A stretch of DNA of 64,000 nt from Achatina immaculata (taxonomy: Eukaryota; Mollusca; Gastropoda; Stylommatophora; Achatinidae). The DNA is taken from assembly GCA_009760885.1 (NCBI GenBank), contig CM019717.1, positions 48,671,366 through 48,735,365 on the forward strand. Direction: 5' to 3'. Below the pieces are notes generated by a model. It had not been told where the DNA came from and did no database searches. It saw only the letters and a program-made list of their open reading frames with translations. Every line of letters begins with the position of its first letter. Position 1 is the first letter of the stretch. This document shows positions 12,756-23,304 of the stretch, in pieces. The position numbers and the translations under genes were made by a program.

Positions 12756-13605
12756 AGAGCGGAACAACAGCACAACTCATTCAGATCATCAGACGATGTA
12801 CCCCCCCCCCCTTTTTTTTTCAGAGGAAGTACCCCCCGTTGCAGAGGAGGCACTTTGTGTCTTCTGATACACCCCACTTGTGTAGGTTGGAGTCTGTAGG
12901 CAGAAGGTGATACGCAGATCTGATGACGAAGCTGAGTCTCATGGGTGCCATTTTCCAGATGTCATTCCATGTTAGTGTTCTCTGCAGGACTTCCTCCCAT
13001 GTTGTCCATTGACCTTGCTGTGCCTGTAGGACTGCCTTCTGGACTCGCTTATCATCCTCTGTATTCCTTACTTCGCTGATGATCATACCCCTTTTTCTTT
13101 ACAGGAGGCCTTTGACCATCATTTGTTTTCACTATGACTGAATCTCTTTCTGTTGGTCTGGGTGTATCCTATTACTTCTTTCTGCTCCAGTGCTTCCATG
13201 GCTACGGTCACTTCCTCACTTACTCTCCATTTTCGTCCAGTTTTAAGTGTTGGCTACATTTCTCGTACCACCAGATCTGTAGATTATTGTAGCATCATTG
13301 CAAGCCTTGTCTTTCCTCCTTGTATTCTTCGACCACAGATTTGAATGGTAGCTGCAGTTTGCTCTTTTTTAAGTACAGTGCTACATCAGATAATCCTGGT
13401 CCAACCACTTTCTTAAGGATTTATTTATCTTTCTTTTGACTGCTTCTACTGTGCTGGTACTTACTTCGTAAATTAGCAGTGGACATATTTCTGGAATCAG
13501 AACGAACTGGAGGCACCATATTTTGAACTTCCCTAGCAGCCTGCTTTTGTTTGTGGTGTTCAGTCCATTCGGTGGCATTTCTGTTACCTGATTCATTGAG
13601 TAATG
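12756..13605 (-). mobile_element. R2/Hero-like LINE fragment (same family as 18050-21890)
   Basis: Minus-strand frames match the plus-strand element: KSRLLGKFKIWCLQFVLIP near 13560-13490; NDIWKMAPMRLSF near 12960; KWGVSEDTKCLLC near 12870. The last of these is the start of the cysteine knuckle after the reverse transcriptase. The endonuclease-coding part is deleted, and only the last stretch of the 3' UTR remains, including the G-run and the terminal CCGCTCTCTAC motif at about 12757-12767. Broken by frameshifts. Confidence 0.75.
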
Positions 13606-13630
13606 GATTCATCATATACTCTGCCATAAC

Positions 13631-13642
13631 ACACACAAACAC

Positions 13643-13698
<56 letters not shown>
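13631..13698. repeat. (CA)n followed by (TA)n microsatellite
   Basis: About 17 CA-type dinucleotides merge into about 17 TA dinucleotides, ending at the left edge of the mariner at 13701. Mariners insert at TA, so this run probably provided the target. Confidence 0.9.
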
Positions 13699-13700
<2 letters not shown>

Positions 13701-13701
<1 letters not shown>

Positions 13702-15017
13702 GAGGGGCGTTCAGAAAGTAATGCACAACATCGTTTTTCTCAGGAGCTGTTTATTCAAGAAGCATGAAATTTATACACAATATATATGGGTATGCATGTA
13801 AACATCAGTATTATTCAACATAATCCCCATCAATTTGTACGGCTTTGCGCCAGCGCGAAACAAGTGCACCAGATTTTCTATTGATTATGTAGCCATTTCT
13901 TTACTGCATGAATCACTGCTCGTCATCTTCAAATCTTACCCCTCAGAGTGCATCATTAAGAGGATCAAACAGATGGAAATCAGAGGGTGTCAATTCCGAA
14001 TTATAGGATGGATGGGGTAGTACAATCCAACCCAATTTGGTGATTGCTTCCCGTGTTGCCAGACTTGTGTGATGACGCGCATTGTTGTGAAGGAGAAGCA
14101 GGTCTGTTGGATTCTTTGCGGCCAAACTCTGCGAAAACGTTGACTGAGTTTTTTTCTATGTCGTAATGTAAGCTTGCGAATTGATTGTCTCTCCTCTTGG
14201 CATAACATCCACAAGAATCAGGACACCTTCAGTGTCCCAAAAGACAGTGATCATGACCTTTCCAGCTGAAGGAGTTGTCTTGATTTTCTTTCTTCGTAGT
14301 AATTGCGGATGATGCCACTCCATTGACTGTCTTTTTGTCTCAGGTTCAAAATGATGTACTCAGGTTTTGTCACCTGTTACGATGTTAGCCAAATATTTCT
14401 TTCCCTCAGCACTGAAACGCTCAAACAATTCAGAAGAAATTGCTTTCCTTTGCAATCGATGGCTATTTGTGAGACTTCGAGTAACCCATCTTGCGCAAAC
14501 CTTAGAAAATCCGAGAGCTTTTATAACTGCATTTGCACTACCATTGCTGACTGACAGCTTTAAGGCCAATTGTTGAGTAGTTATACGCCTATCAGTAAGA
14601 ATAATGCCCTCAGCGCATTTCAACATTTCTGCCTTGGTGACTGTGGCAGGACGTCCACAGCGCGACCGATCATGCAACTCCTTATCTTCACTTATTGATT
14701 CTTTGATTCTCTGAAAGCAGCGACAGACTGTACTCCTGTCGACTGCAAAACTTCAATAAACATTACATATGAGTAGATGCTTGTGAATGTTCACAACAGT
14801 TTCCTTCTCTGCAACGAGAAATTCACTGCTTATACCGCAAGTTGCTAACACGCTCCATTTCAACAGTTAGGGCAGCCATATTCTTTTGCCGGTTGCGGTG
14901 CAATTTGGTTCACACAATCAGCACATGCCATATTTAAAGTCTGCAAAATTTCATGCTTCTATCTTCATTATTAGCTGAAAATAACCATGTGGTGCATTAC
15001 TTTCTGAACGCCCCTCG
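13701..15017 (-). mobile_element. Full-length mariner (1317 bp), inactivated
   Basis: Terminal inverted repeats are near perfect for about 27 bp, starting CGAGGGGCGTTCAGAAAGTA at each end; a TA flanks the right end and CA the left. The minus strand encodes the transposase: the second helix-turn-helix and SLTNSHRLQRK region, VTGDKT (first catalytic Asp) near 14365, LLLHNNARHH near 14085, and TPSDFHLF near 13960. The family consensus HDNARPH carries the second catalytic Asp, and here it is Asn. Stops also interrupt the frame. The N-terminal part is degraded but the overall length is normal for the family. Confidence 0.88.
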
Positions 15018-15121
15018 TATATATTTCTCATAGCAGTATGTCTGTTAGTAGCCTTCCATTAATCAGTCTCGACATCTCTTTATGTGTACATTTGTACATT
15101 CATTTATTTAGTACTTCTGTA

Positions 15122-15275
15122 ATATTCTCTCGACTTTATGTCTTCTTCTGTTTATTTGTGCTACTGTACGTATTCTCTCGACTTTATGTCTTCTTCATTT
15201 TATCTGTACTAAAAGTACATATTCTCTCGACTTTATGTCTTCTTCACTCTATTTGTACTAAATGTACTCTAGCCT
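15122..15275. repeat. About 50-bp tandem repeat, three units
   Basis: Three copies of a unit containing ATTCTCTCGACTTTATGTCT, followed by a TCTTC and GTACT-rich spacer. No other feature is seen between the inner mariner and the resumed outer mariner at about 15780. Confidence 0.75.
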
Positions 15276-15279
15276 CACT

Positions 15280-15780
15280 AGATTGTAAAATACATGTACA
15301 ACCAAATATAACTCAAATTAAACTATCCCAGCAGTTCAGCACATACAGACACATCTACTCATGTGAGTCAATGGGTAAATGAGATCATAGCTCTTTTCGG
15401 ACATCTTTGCTCACAACAAATCACAAGTTTACTTACATATGAATTACATCACAAGACACGCCAACATTGTTTCACTAACGAAACAATCTGTCATTCAAGA
15501 GCTACTCATTATCAACGATAGACTATCGCCCATTTCAGACTATCGCTCAACCCAAAGCCGGAGAATCTTAGTCTGCTTGAGCCTTATATATTATGCATCC
15601 CGGAATATCCGTTCCTAAAACGAGGCTAAAACCTATAATTTCATGAACACTAAAAATTTCCATTCTTAAAACAAAAGCCGATTGGTCATCGCGTGATGAG
15701 ACCAACAGACTTGGCCTAGAATAACATTGAACTGTCTACGTGACAAAAATATACCATTCATTTCCTATAGATAACCCAAA
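15280..15780. other. Unassigned non-coding sequence inside the nested region
   Basis: No gene or repeat family recognised. The outer mariner transposase resumes at its right-hand end. Confidence 0.45.
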
Positions 15781-16545
15781 TTCTCCCATCGAAAATGTTG
15801 CAAGAGTTCCCGAACAGAAGCGCCCGTATTTGGGCGAGCGTTATTATGGAGGAGCAACACATCTTTTTTCAACAGTCCAGGACGATGGCGTCTGATAGCA
15901 GCTCGTAAACGCTCCAGCGTTGCACCCTACACAGCTGCGTTAAGTGTTCTTGCTCCCCTTCCAGGAAATCAACCTTTCTGATCCCAAAACACGATAGCCA
16001 CTATTTTACCAACAGATATACGACCGGAATTTTACTGGTTCGTGGAGATCCGGATGTTTTCATCCCATCCTTGCACGTTTCGATTCTGGGGTGCTATATC
16101 TTGTCACCGGTGACAATGAGTTCCAGAAAGTCATGGCAGTGAATGGCATATTGTTGCAGGAATGATAGGGCATATGCCATTCTCTTTGCTATGTGGTCCT
16201 CGGAAAGGGCTCGCAGGACCCATGGTGCATATATCTTATTAACTCCCAACTGCACAATAATTCTGAACACCATTTCATGTGACAAATTCAAGTTATGCGC
16301 CTTTTCTCCACTATCGCACATTCGACGGGCGTTTTTCGCTGCAGTACCTGCTGTCGTGGGTCTGTCACTCCTCGCTACGTCATTGGTTGTCACTAGCCTG
16401 ATTAGAAATTCTGCATGCCATTTTGCCGCTTATCGCAGTCTCCACAGATTTCCCTCAAGTAGCGGTGAATTTCCGCCGCTGGCACGTACTACGCGTTTAG
16501 TAATAGTATCACAGCAAGACATTCCTGTCTGAGCCACTGTTGCAG
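15780..16545 (-). pseudogene. Mariner transposase remnant (5' half of the outer mariner)
   Basis: An open minus-strand stretch at 16094-16393 contains GRPTT-like residues (here DRPTTAG), a second helix-turn-helix, and ends in LELIVTGDKI. The catalytic Asp of TGD is kept, but the usual EKW that follows is lost. Downstream at about 15800-15850 is a stop-interrupted block resembling the HDNARPH motif, with Asp replaced by Asn or Ile-like residues. Not functional. Confidence 0.7.
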
Positions 16546-17109
16546 TTGACCCCGTATGTTTAACTGACGAATGCCGCTTATATGGAGCTGCACATTTCTG
16601 TCATATGGCATGGTGTTCATGCCCATTAATCTGACGTCACTTTTGTGAATGTTACATGTCTTGTAAACTTACTTTTGGGAACCCTGAGTATATAATTTTT
16701 ACATATTTAGTTTGCTCTTATGTGATTATATTATAACGTTATTTACACATATTTAACACCTTCTAATGTTCACTACACTGTCTCTCTGATACTTCTTCAG
16801 AAAGTCCGGTGTGTATTGTCCACTTTGATGTGGAGTAAAAGAATCAGAGATGAACCACTCAGCTTTTCTCATCGTTATCCACTCTTGTATATCCCCACAG
16901 ATATTCTAGTCATGAACACTTTCGTCCAGCGTGAACGACAGCTAGAACAATAATTGTGCTAGAGCTGTTTGAAAGAAAAAATATCCTAATTTTGCAAAAT
17001 TTGACCTAAAAGTTTTCTGGCCACCGATCAAAAATAATAAAGACCCTCTGACTCAAAGCAAACAGGGAGCCATGTGCACAAATATAACTGAACGAGGTTG
17101 AAAATGGAA

Positions 17110-18050
17110 TTAGTTCTGTACTCTAAAAATACCCAAACATTAATGGTGTTTTACCAACAATTTTTTTCCGGCAAAATATATTTGTGCTATTCTTCCCGTA
17201 CCGTTGCATTTATATCAACAATTTCGGTTTGTCAAGTTTTGGTCGAAGTCAATACATTGCTACATGCTTCGTTTCATTAGAAATCCGGTGTAACCTTTGA
17301 TTGTAAACAGTTTAGTGTGCATGTCTTGTGATCTTTGTTACCATTTTGAAAGCGTTATTAACAACGGGGGTCAAAATTGACGTTTCTATGGAAAATGTTC
17401 AACTTTTGTGTGACTTCGGAGGCAAACATATCACCCCTAGGACCAAAACAATATTTGTGAATGTACCCCAAGTAGATCTAGATTGTTAGATGAACTGGAG
17501 AAGTAGATAGAAGGTTATTTCAGACATTATTTTAGTTAGCATGTCACATATCATCACACGACGAGATCGGATATAATGACAGGTAGATCTAGACATCGCT
17601 GATGGTAAATAGTGTAGATCTAGACGTCGCCGGTGATAAATAGTACACAATTATCAGCTAAAATCATCGCACTACATATTTTTTTTTCTAACAAAAAACT
17701 CTTCATTTATGAAATATTTTATATTTACAGCTATTTTTATGCATAATATGTATACTTTTAACGTGGAAATACTTTTTTACATTCACTTTTTCAGCTATAC
17801 CCCCCTATTCATATCAATTTTACTCCGACACCCAATTGAACGTCCGTGTTTATTCCTGCGGCATGGGAAGAGTTCTAATATACGAGGGAGAGTATACTTA
17901 GTCTTAAAAGATGTATTATGCTAAAAAGAGTCTGCGTTCTTTACACAAAGAAATTATGTAATGAATAATCAAGAGAAATTTGCTCAAAATAATATTATTT
18001 AATCACCGAATACGAGAGCGTAAACTGTAAATGGATTTTCTTTTAACATG
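17110..18050. other. Unassigned AT-rich sequence past the duplication boundary
   Basis: No coding signal. A 33-bp direct dimer containing GTAGATCTAGACRTCGC lies at about 17580-17645. Not similar to the sequence following the copy B flank. Confidence 0.45.
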
Positions 18051-18051
18051 A

Positions 18052-18089
18052 AGTTGTGTTGTTGTTCCGCTCTCTACGGTAGAGAGTTT
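18052..18089 (+). repeat. Left copy of a 38-bp terminal direct repeat containing a hairpin
   Basis: Identical over 38 bp to 21853-21890. It contains the perfect palindrome CTCTCTAC-G-GTAGAGAG at 18070-18086, preceded by GTTGTTGTTCCG. The third 3' end of this family (12756-12790, minus strand) has the first half, CCGCTCTCTAC, but not the second. Confidence 0.85.
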
Positions 18090-21000
18090 GCTGCATATAG
18101 AGCATAGTGATGCCATTGACAATCGGGAAAGACCGATGGACAGTCGGGAAAGACCGACAGACACTGGGAAAGACCAGAATCCTCACTGGGAAAGCGTCCC
18201 TGAACTGGGCTCTCCGGGCCAGCAACCCTGTCAGCCGACATACTATTGCTACAAAGTCCAAAAAGAAGAAATGCCCCCAGGATTCACCGAAGGGGGGGGG
18301 GGAGAATGATGGATCCACAGGTGACTATACGGAAACGACCATGCCCGCCCCAATTAATTCGAGTTCAGAACAGCGGATGGAGTATCCATGCATCTGTGGC
18401 AGGAAATTTAACACTCAACGTGGCATGAAGATATACAGAACGAAGAAGGGATGTGGTGGTTCCTCGCTGCCCAATACTCAACAGTGACGCCAGTCTCAGA
18501 TATGACATTAGAAGATCTCTGTCAGGATATAATCCACAGTACAGAGAATATTCAGGTTGAGTCAGGCAGCGGGGAGGCAATGCAGCCCTCCGACGAGACC
18601 AGAGACAAGGTTAACTTTCCACCAGCAAGTGCAAAAAGCATATGGGAAAACCTAGACGCAGGATTATGCAAAGAACTGGACAAACAGCTAAGAGGAAAAA
18701 AAACCTGGAGCAAAAGCTGGAAGCATTTGGTAACATCATATATCTTCACTGCCACAAAGAGTTTGGAACCAAACAGGCAAAAAGAGAAAAAGTGACACCA
18801 AGAAAGTCCAGAAGACAGAGGAAAATAGAAGCAATAAGACAGCAGAAGAACCATGCCCGGAAAATGTTCAAGAAGGCATATGAATCAGAAAAAGAAGGAC
18901 TAAGACAGGTTTGGCAGCATCTAAAATCCCAGCACAATGCCCTTTGCAGAGCTGAAAGACTATATAAAAGGAAGAGGGAAACCAGATATGCAAGAGAGAA
19001 GTTCTACAGAGATCCATTCGGATTTGCCAAGCAGTTATTTGAACAGCCAAAATCAGGTACGCTGAAAGCAGGTAAGGAGGTGCTCGAGGAACATCTGAGC
19101 AAGACATACTCTGATAAAAATCAGCATACACCTCTCGAGCAGATGAAAGGTCTAGTGTGGCCCTGTGCACCAGGCAGTAAATTCAGATGCAGACCACCAA
19201 CCTTACAAGAAGTAGAGAGCGTTGTAAGAAAAGCTAAAAGCAAGTCAGCACCAGGCCCAAATGGCGTTCCTTACATACTATACAAAAGATGCCCTGAAGT
19301 ACTAAAGAAGCTTCATAAACTCCTACGAACAGCATGGACCAAAGGAGTCATATGTAAAGAATGGAAGAAGGCTAACGGAGTATACATCCCCAAGGAGCAG
19401 AATTCCACTGAAATCAACCAGTTCAGGCCGATCTCACTTCTGAATGTGGAAGGAAAGATATTCTCTGTGATGGCAAAAAGACTAACAACATACCTCCTAG
19501 ACAATGGTTACGTTGATATATCCGTGCAGAAGGGAGGAATTCCAGGTTTCCCAGGATGTCTCGAGCATGCATCAATGATTTGGGAAGCTATTCAGCAGGC
19601 AAAATCTGGAAAGCAAGATCTACAGGTAATATGGCTTGGCCTAGCCAGTGCGTATGGCTCAGTATCGCACCAAATGATATGGCTAGCACTAGACATGTAT
19701 CATGTGCCAAAAGAAATCACAAATATGCTGAAAAGATACTTCACAGGATTCCTCATGAGGTTTGGAACATCAGGATATACTACAAGATGGATCGAGCTCC
19801 AGGTAGGAATTGCAATGGGTTGTACAATATCTCCCATACTGTTCGTACTAGCCATGCAAGTAATCCTGAGAGCAGCAGAAGGAGCAGCAGAAGGCCCATG
19901 ATTCAGAAATGGATGTCAAATGCCACCACTAAAAGCATACATGGATGACACAACAGTAATAACAACCAGTGAAGCACAGGCACGAAAGATGTTAGAGCGT
20001 TTGGACAGCCTTATCGTATGGTGCCGCATGAGCTTCAAGCCAAAGAAGTCAAGAAGCCTGTCACTCATGAAAGGGAAAATGATAGAAAGATCGTACACAG
20101 TGGCAAATCAAATAATCCCGACTGTAGGGGAAGAGCCAGTGAAGAGCCTTGGCAGAGTATATGATGCATCCATGAAGGACTCAAGTGCTGTGAAGCAGGT
20201 TATAGAAATGGGGCAGAATGGACTGAGCATCATAGACAAAAGCAGGCTACTGGGTAAGTTCAAAATATGGTGCCTCCAGTTCATGCTGATTCCAAAACTG
20301 ATGTGGCCACTACTCATTTACGAAGTACCAGCACAGTAGAGGCAGTCGAAAGAAAGATAAATAAAGCCATAAGAAAGTGGTTTGGCGTACCACCAGGATT
20401 AACTGATGTAGCGCTGTACTGCAAGAAGAGCAAACTGCAGCTGCCATTCAAATCTGTGGTTGAAGAATACAAGGTAGGAAAAACAAGACTTGCAATGATG
20501 CTACAAGAATCTACAGATCCGGTGGTACGAGAAGTGCAACCAACACTTAAAACTGGACGAATATGGAAAGTAGGTGAGGAAGTGACCACAGCCAAGGAAA
20601 CGCAGGAGCTGAAAGAAGTAATAGGGTACACCCAGACCAACAGAAGGGGATTTGGTCATGGCGAAATCAAATGGTGGTCAAAGGCCTCCTGCAAGGAAAG
20701 AAGGGATATGATCATCAGTGAAGTAAGGAATTCAGAGGATGACAAGCGGGTCCAGAAAGCAGTCCAACAATCACAACAATGGCAATGGACAATATGGGAG
20801 GAAGTCCTGCAGAGATCACTAACATGGAATGACATCTGGAAAATGGCACCCTTGAGGCTCAGCTTCATCAATAGAGCTACTTATGACCTTCTGCCTACAG
20901 GCTCCAACCTATACAAATGGGGTGTATCAGAAGATACAAAGTGCCCTCTCTGCAACGAAAGGTAAACATTGAAACATGTGCTGTCAGCATGTAGAGTGTC

Positions 21001-21632
21001 TTTAGGGCAAGGACGGTACACCTGGCGGCACAACAGAGTGTTGCAGGAACTAGTAGCCATCGTAGACAGGGCAAACGATAAAGCAAATAACAGCAAAAGA
21101 GTTGAGGTCCCACCTAAATACTTCATATGTGCTGGTATGACATCAAATATTGAAATCAGGGACATTCCCTTACCATCACTGCTAGATGGTACAAATGACT
21201 GGGAAGTGATAGCGGACCTGCCAGAAAGAAGAGAATACCCGACTGCCATCAAGAACACAGGAATGCGACCGGACATTGTAGTGTACGCCACAGAAAAATA
21301 GGAATTAATAATGATCGAGCTTACGGTCCCATACGAAACTAGAATAGAGGAACAGCATTTATTCAAATTGGAGAAGTACAATGATCTGGTCAAGCAACTG
21401 AGGCAGGGGGCAGGAATCAGGGCAAACGTGATAGCTGTAGAAGTGGGAGCAAGAGGATTCGTAGCAACATCAGCATATGACCTATGTAAGCAACTTGGCA
21501 TAAAGGGACAAGCAAGAGCAAGGGCATTGAGAAGCCTTTCAGAAACAGCAGAAAAGGCCTCATGCTGGCTGTGGAGTATGCGAAACAAGCACTGGGAACA
21601 TAAGTAATTTCATTTGCCACAACCAATACCAG

Positions 21633-21720
21633 TCCTCCGTAGCTAAATCGCTAAAGACGCACTTCAAAAAAAGTGCAGTGGCAACTGGAAGATCATGGGT
21701 TCAATCCCGGGACCGGAGGA
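21633..21720 (+). ncRNA. tRNA-like structure in the 3' UTR of the R2-like element
   Basis: An 88-nt segment begins TCCTCCG and ends CGGAGGA, a perfect 7-bp acceptor-like stem. An A-box-like GTAGCTAAATCGCTAAAG follows the first strand. A 6-bp anticodon-like stem (GCACTT/AAGTGC) with a short loop is next, and a B-box-like GGTTCAATCC lies near the end. The T arm is not canonical (three G:C pairs, extra bases), so this is not a working tRNA gene. A tRNA-derived module or a SINE joined to the LINE tail are the alternatives. Confidence 0.55.
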
Positions 21721-21852
21721 AAAAAAGCAACAACTCACAAGACCTCTGGGAGTCATGACCCAGAGGGGCCCACCCCCCTTAGAGTGTCAGGAGTTTAAAA
21801 GGCCGAAACACTTGTCTGGGGGGGGGGGGTACTTCCTCTGATGATCTGAAGG

Positions 21853-21890
21853 AGTTGTGTTGTTGTTCCGCTCTCTACGGTAGAGAGTTT
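21853..21890 (+). repeat. Right copy of the 38-bp terminal direct repeat
   Basis: Marks the 3' boundary of the R2-like element. Sequence beyond 21890 is not shared with the other copy of the family. It is either a long target-site duplication or a true terminal repeat; see findings. Confidence 0.85.
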
Positions 21891-22117
21891 CATGCATTAA
21901 CGCTTTTGCTCCAAAACTACACTGCAGGGTTGGTAGATCTTGCACGCCTATGCAAAACAATGCTCAGAACGATATTTAGACAGTGAAAAGCAGCACATTT
22001 CTAACCTATCCCATGTTTTTAAACTACAGAGTAACTTCCTGCTGACATTTCTCACAGAAGTTCATTCTGACACAGCATGGAAAATGATTCAGGAGTGAAG
22101 TTGACTAGAATGTCCAC

Positions 22118-22320
22118 GGTTACTCTGTGTAGAGAAGTCTGCAGCACATTTCTAACCACTGTTACTCTGTGTAGAGAAGCCTGCAGCACATTTCTAACCA
22201 CTGTTACTCTGTGTAGAGGAGTCTGCAGCACATTTCTAACCACGGTTACTCTGTACAGAGGAGTCTGCAGCACATTTCTAACCACGGTTACTCTGTACAG
22301 AGGAGTCTGCAGCACATTGT
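22118..22320. repeat. 42-bp tandem repeat, five units
   Basis: Units contain GGTTACTCTGTGTAGAGAAG followed by CTGCAGCACATTTCTAACCA. They differ by a few substitutions. Frames remain open because 42 is divisible by three. Confidence 0.9.
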
Positions 22321-23300
22321 GAACTGATTATAGCGCAGATGCTCAGAAGTTATGGATTTGTATGACTTGGCCATTGTACGTGTAGAAATAAATTCAGTGT
22401 ACACAACATCTGTTATATTATTTCATCTAATATTTTGATACAATACATGAAACTGAGAGGATCACAACACATTTATTTTTTGACACTTTTGCTTACATTT
22501 CTAGTCGCATGAGTGGAGTTCCTACCAATCAGTGAAGGAGCATCTAGGAGGAATGTTCTCAACTATTCAGCAACTTTGTTGTTCAGCTACATATCACTAT
22601 TGTTCTTTTGGAATATTATACCCAGCTGACATTTCTTCACTTTTGATAGTCATCTCCTTGGTGCATTTGTCATAAGAAATATTAATTCAGAATGTATGTG
22701 GGCGTTTCAGAAATGTTAAATAATGCTATCAAGATTAATAACAGTGACAAAATGCAGGAAAACGACCAGTCTGCTTAGTCTATGAGTTCGCCAAACAAAT
22801 GGAAACCAGTGGTCAAGATTTTCTGTTCTGAGATGAATAAAATAAATACAGCATAAAAACAAATGTCAGGGTGACTTGACTGATGTACTCAGGTAATGGA
22901 GGAAAAAAACACTCTAAATAAAATTGACAAGAAGTTTGTGAAGACGCAGTAAGAAACTGAGATTCTGTCTTTGCGTGAGAGAACTTCCGTAGACAGAATA
23001 TCAGATAACTCATTTATAATATTTAGAAATAGAGTTGTGTTTTAATCAGAATTTAAGTCTTAAAAAATGGAATGATGGGTTCAGACATGTGAAAAAGTTC
23101 AGTTAATTGTCAGAAGCTTCGGTGCGTTCATATTTATGTAGCATTAATGTTTCTTTGTTAAGAATGAAGTCACAGAATTCAAAAGATGAATTTTATCCAA
23201 AGACAGGAGGTCACAAGATGAATTTCATGCAAAGACAGGAGGTCACAAGATGAATTTCATGTAAAAAAATATGAGGTCTCAACATTTTAGAAAATACAGA
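22320..23300. other. Unassigned non-coding sequence
   Basis: AT-rich. A short direct repeat containing AAAGACAGGAGGTCACAAGA occurs at about 23196-23250. No gene seen. Confidence 0.45.
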
Positions 23301-23304
23301 TTTT

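Larger units (their letters stand above)
8944..16688 (-). mobile_element. Outer mariner element, split by nested insertions
   Basis: The two ends are inverted repeats: the left starts CGAGGGTCGTCCCAAAAATA, and the right end read on the minus strand starts CTCAGGGTTCCCAAAAGTAA. Both continue into AGTTTACA. TA dinucleotides flank both ends. The corresponding position in the copy B flank (near 33687) is an unoccupied TATA site. Transposase residues lie on the minus strand at about 15780-16545 (helix-turn-helix region, then an IVTGDKI catalytic block, then an LLLHNNAR-like block), with the C-terminus (PDLAPS) near 9225-9240. The roughly 1.2 kb of mariner is interrupted by about 6.5 kb at around 9245-15780. 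Confidence 0.75.
1..17110. repeat. Segmental duplication, copy A side
   Basis: Exons, introns and flanks align collinearly with about 28430-34130. Similarity starts at or before base 1, runs through the gene, skips about 6935-8285 (missing from B), resumes at about 8285-8940, is interrupted by the composite mariner insertion, and resumes at 16689-17110. There it ends near matching sequences, AACGAGGTTG in A and AACGAAGTTG in B. Beyond that point the two sides diverge completely. Confidence 0.85.
18052..21890 (+). mobile_element. R2/Hero-type LINE with restriction-like endonuclease, decayed but nearly complete
   Basis: Domains in order: a zinc-finger-like CICGRKF...KGCGG near 18390-18455; a basic Arg/Lys-rich segment (18780-19000); reverse transcriptase with SAPGPNGVPY (19245), NQFRPISLLNVEGK (19415), GIAMGCTISPILF (19806) and AYMDDTTV (19935); thumb; a CCHC knuckle CPLCNER...HVLSAC (20943-20990); then RPDIVVYA and IELTVPYE (21268-21330), which fit the PD-(D/E)XK restriction-like endonuclease placed after the RT in R2, NeSL and Hero clades. 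In-frame stops lie at 19899, 20963 and 21299, with frameshifts near 18640 and 20270-20340. Its role would have been target-primed reverse transcription. The exact clade needs a tree. Confidence 0.82.

Noticed and set aside
19935..19952. YMDD box as a sign of a retrovirus or hepadnavirus insertion
   Set aside because: The surrounding motifs, the C-terminal cysteine knuckle and the PD-(D/E)XK-like block fit an R2-group LINE. No gag, protease, integrase or LTR is present.
21633..21720. Functional tRNA gene
   Set aside because: Acceptor stem and boxes are good, but the T arm and anticodon loop are not canonical and the segment lies inside a retrotransposon 3' UTR.
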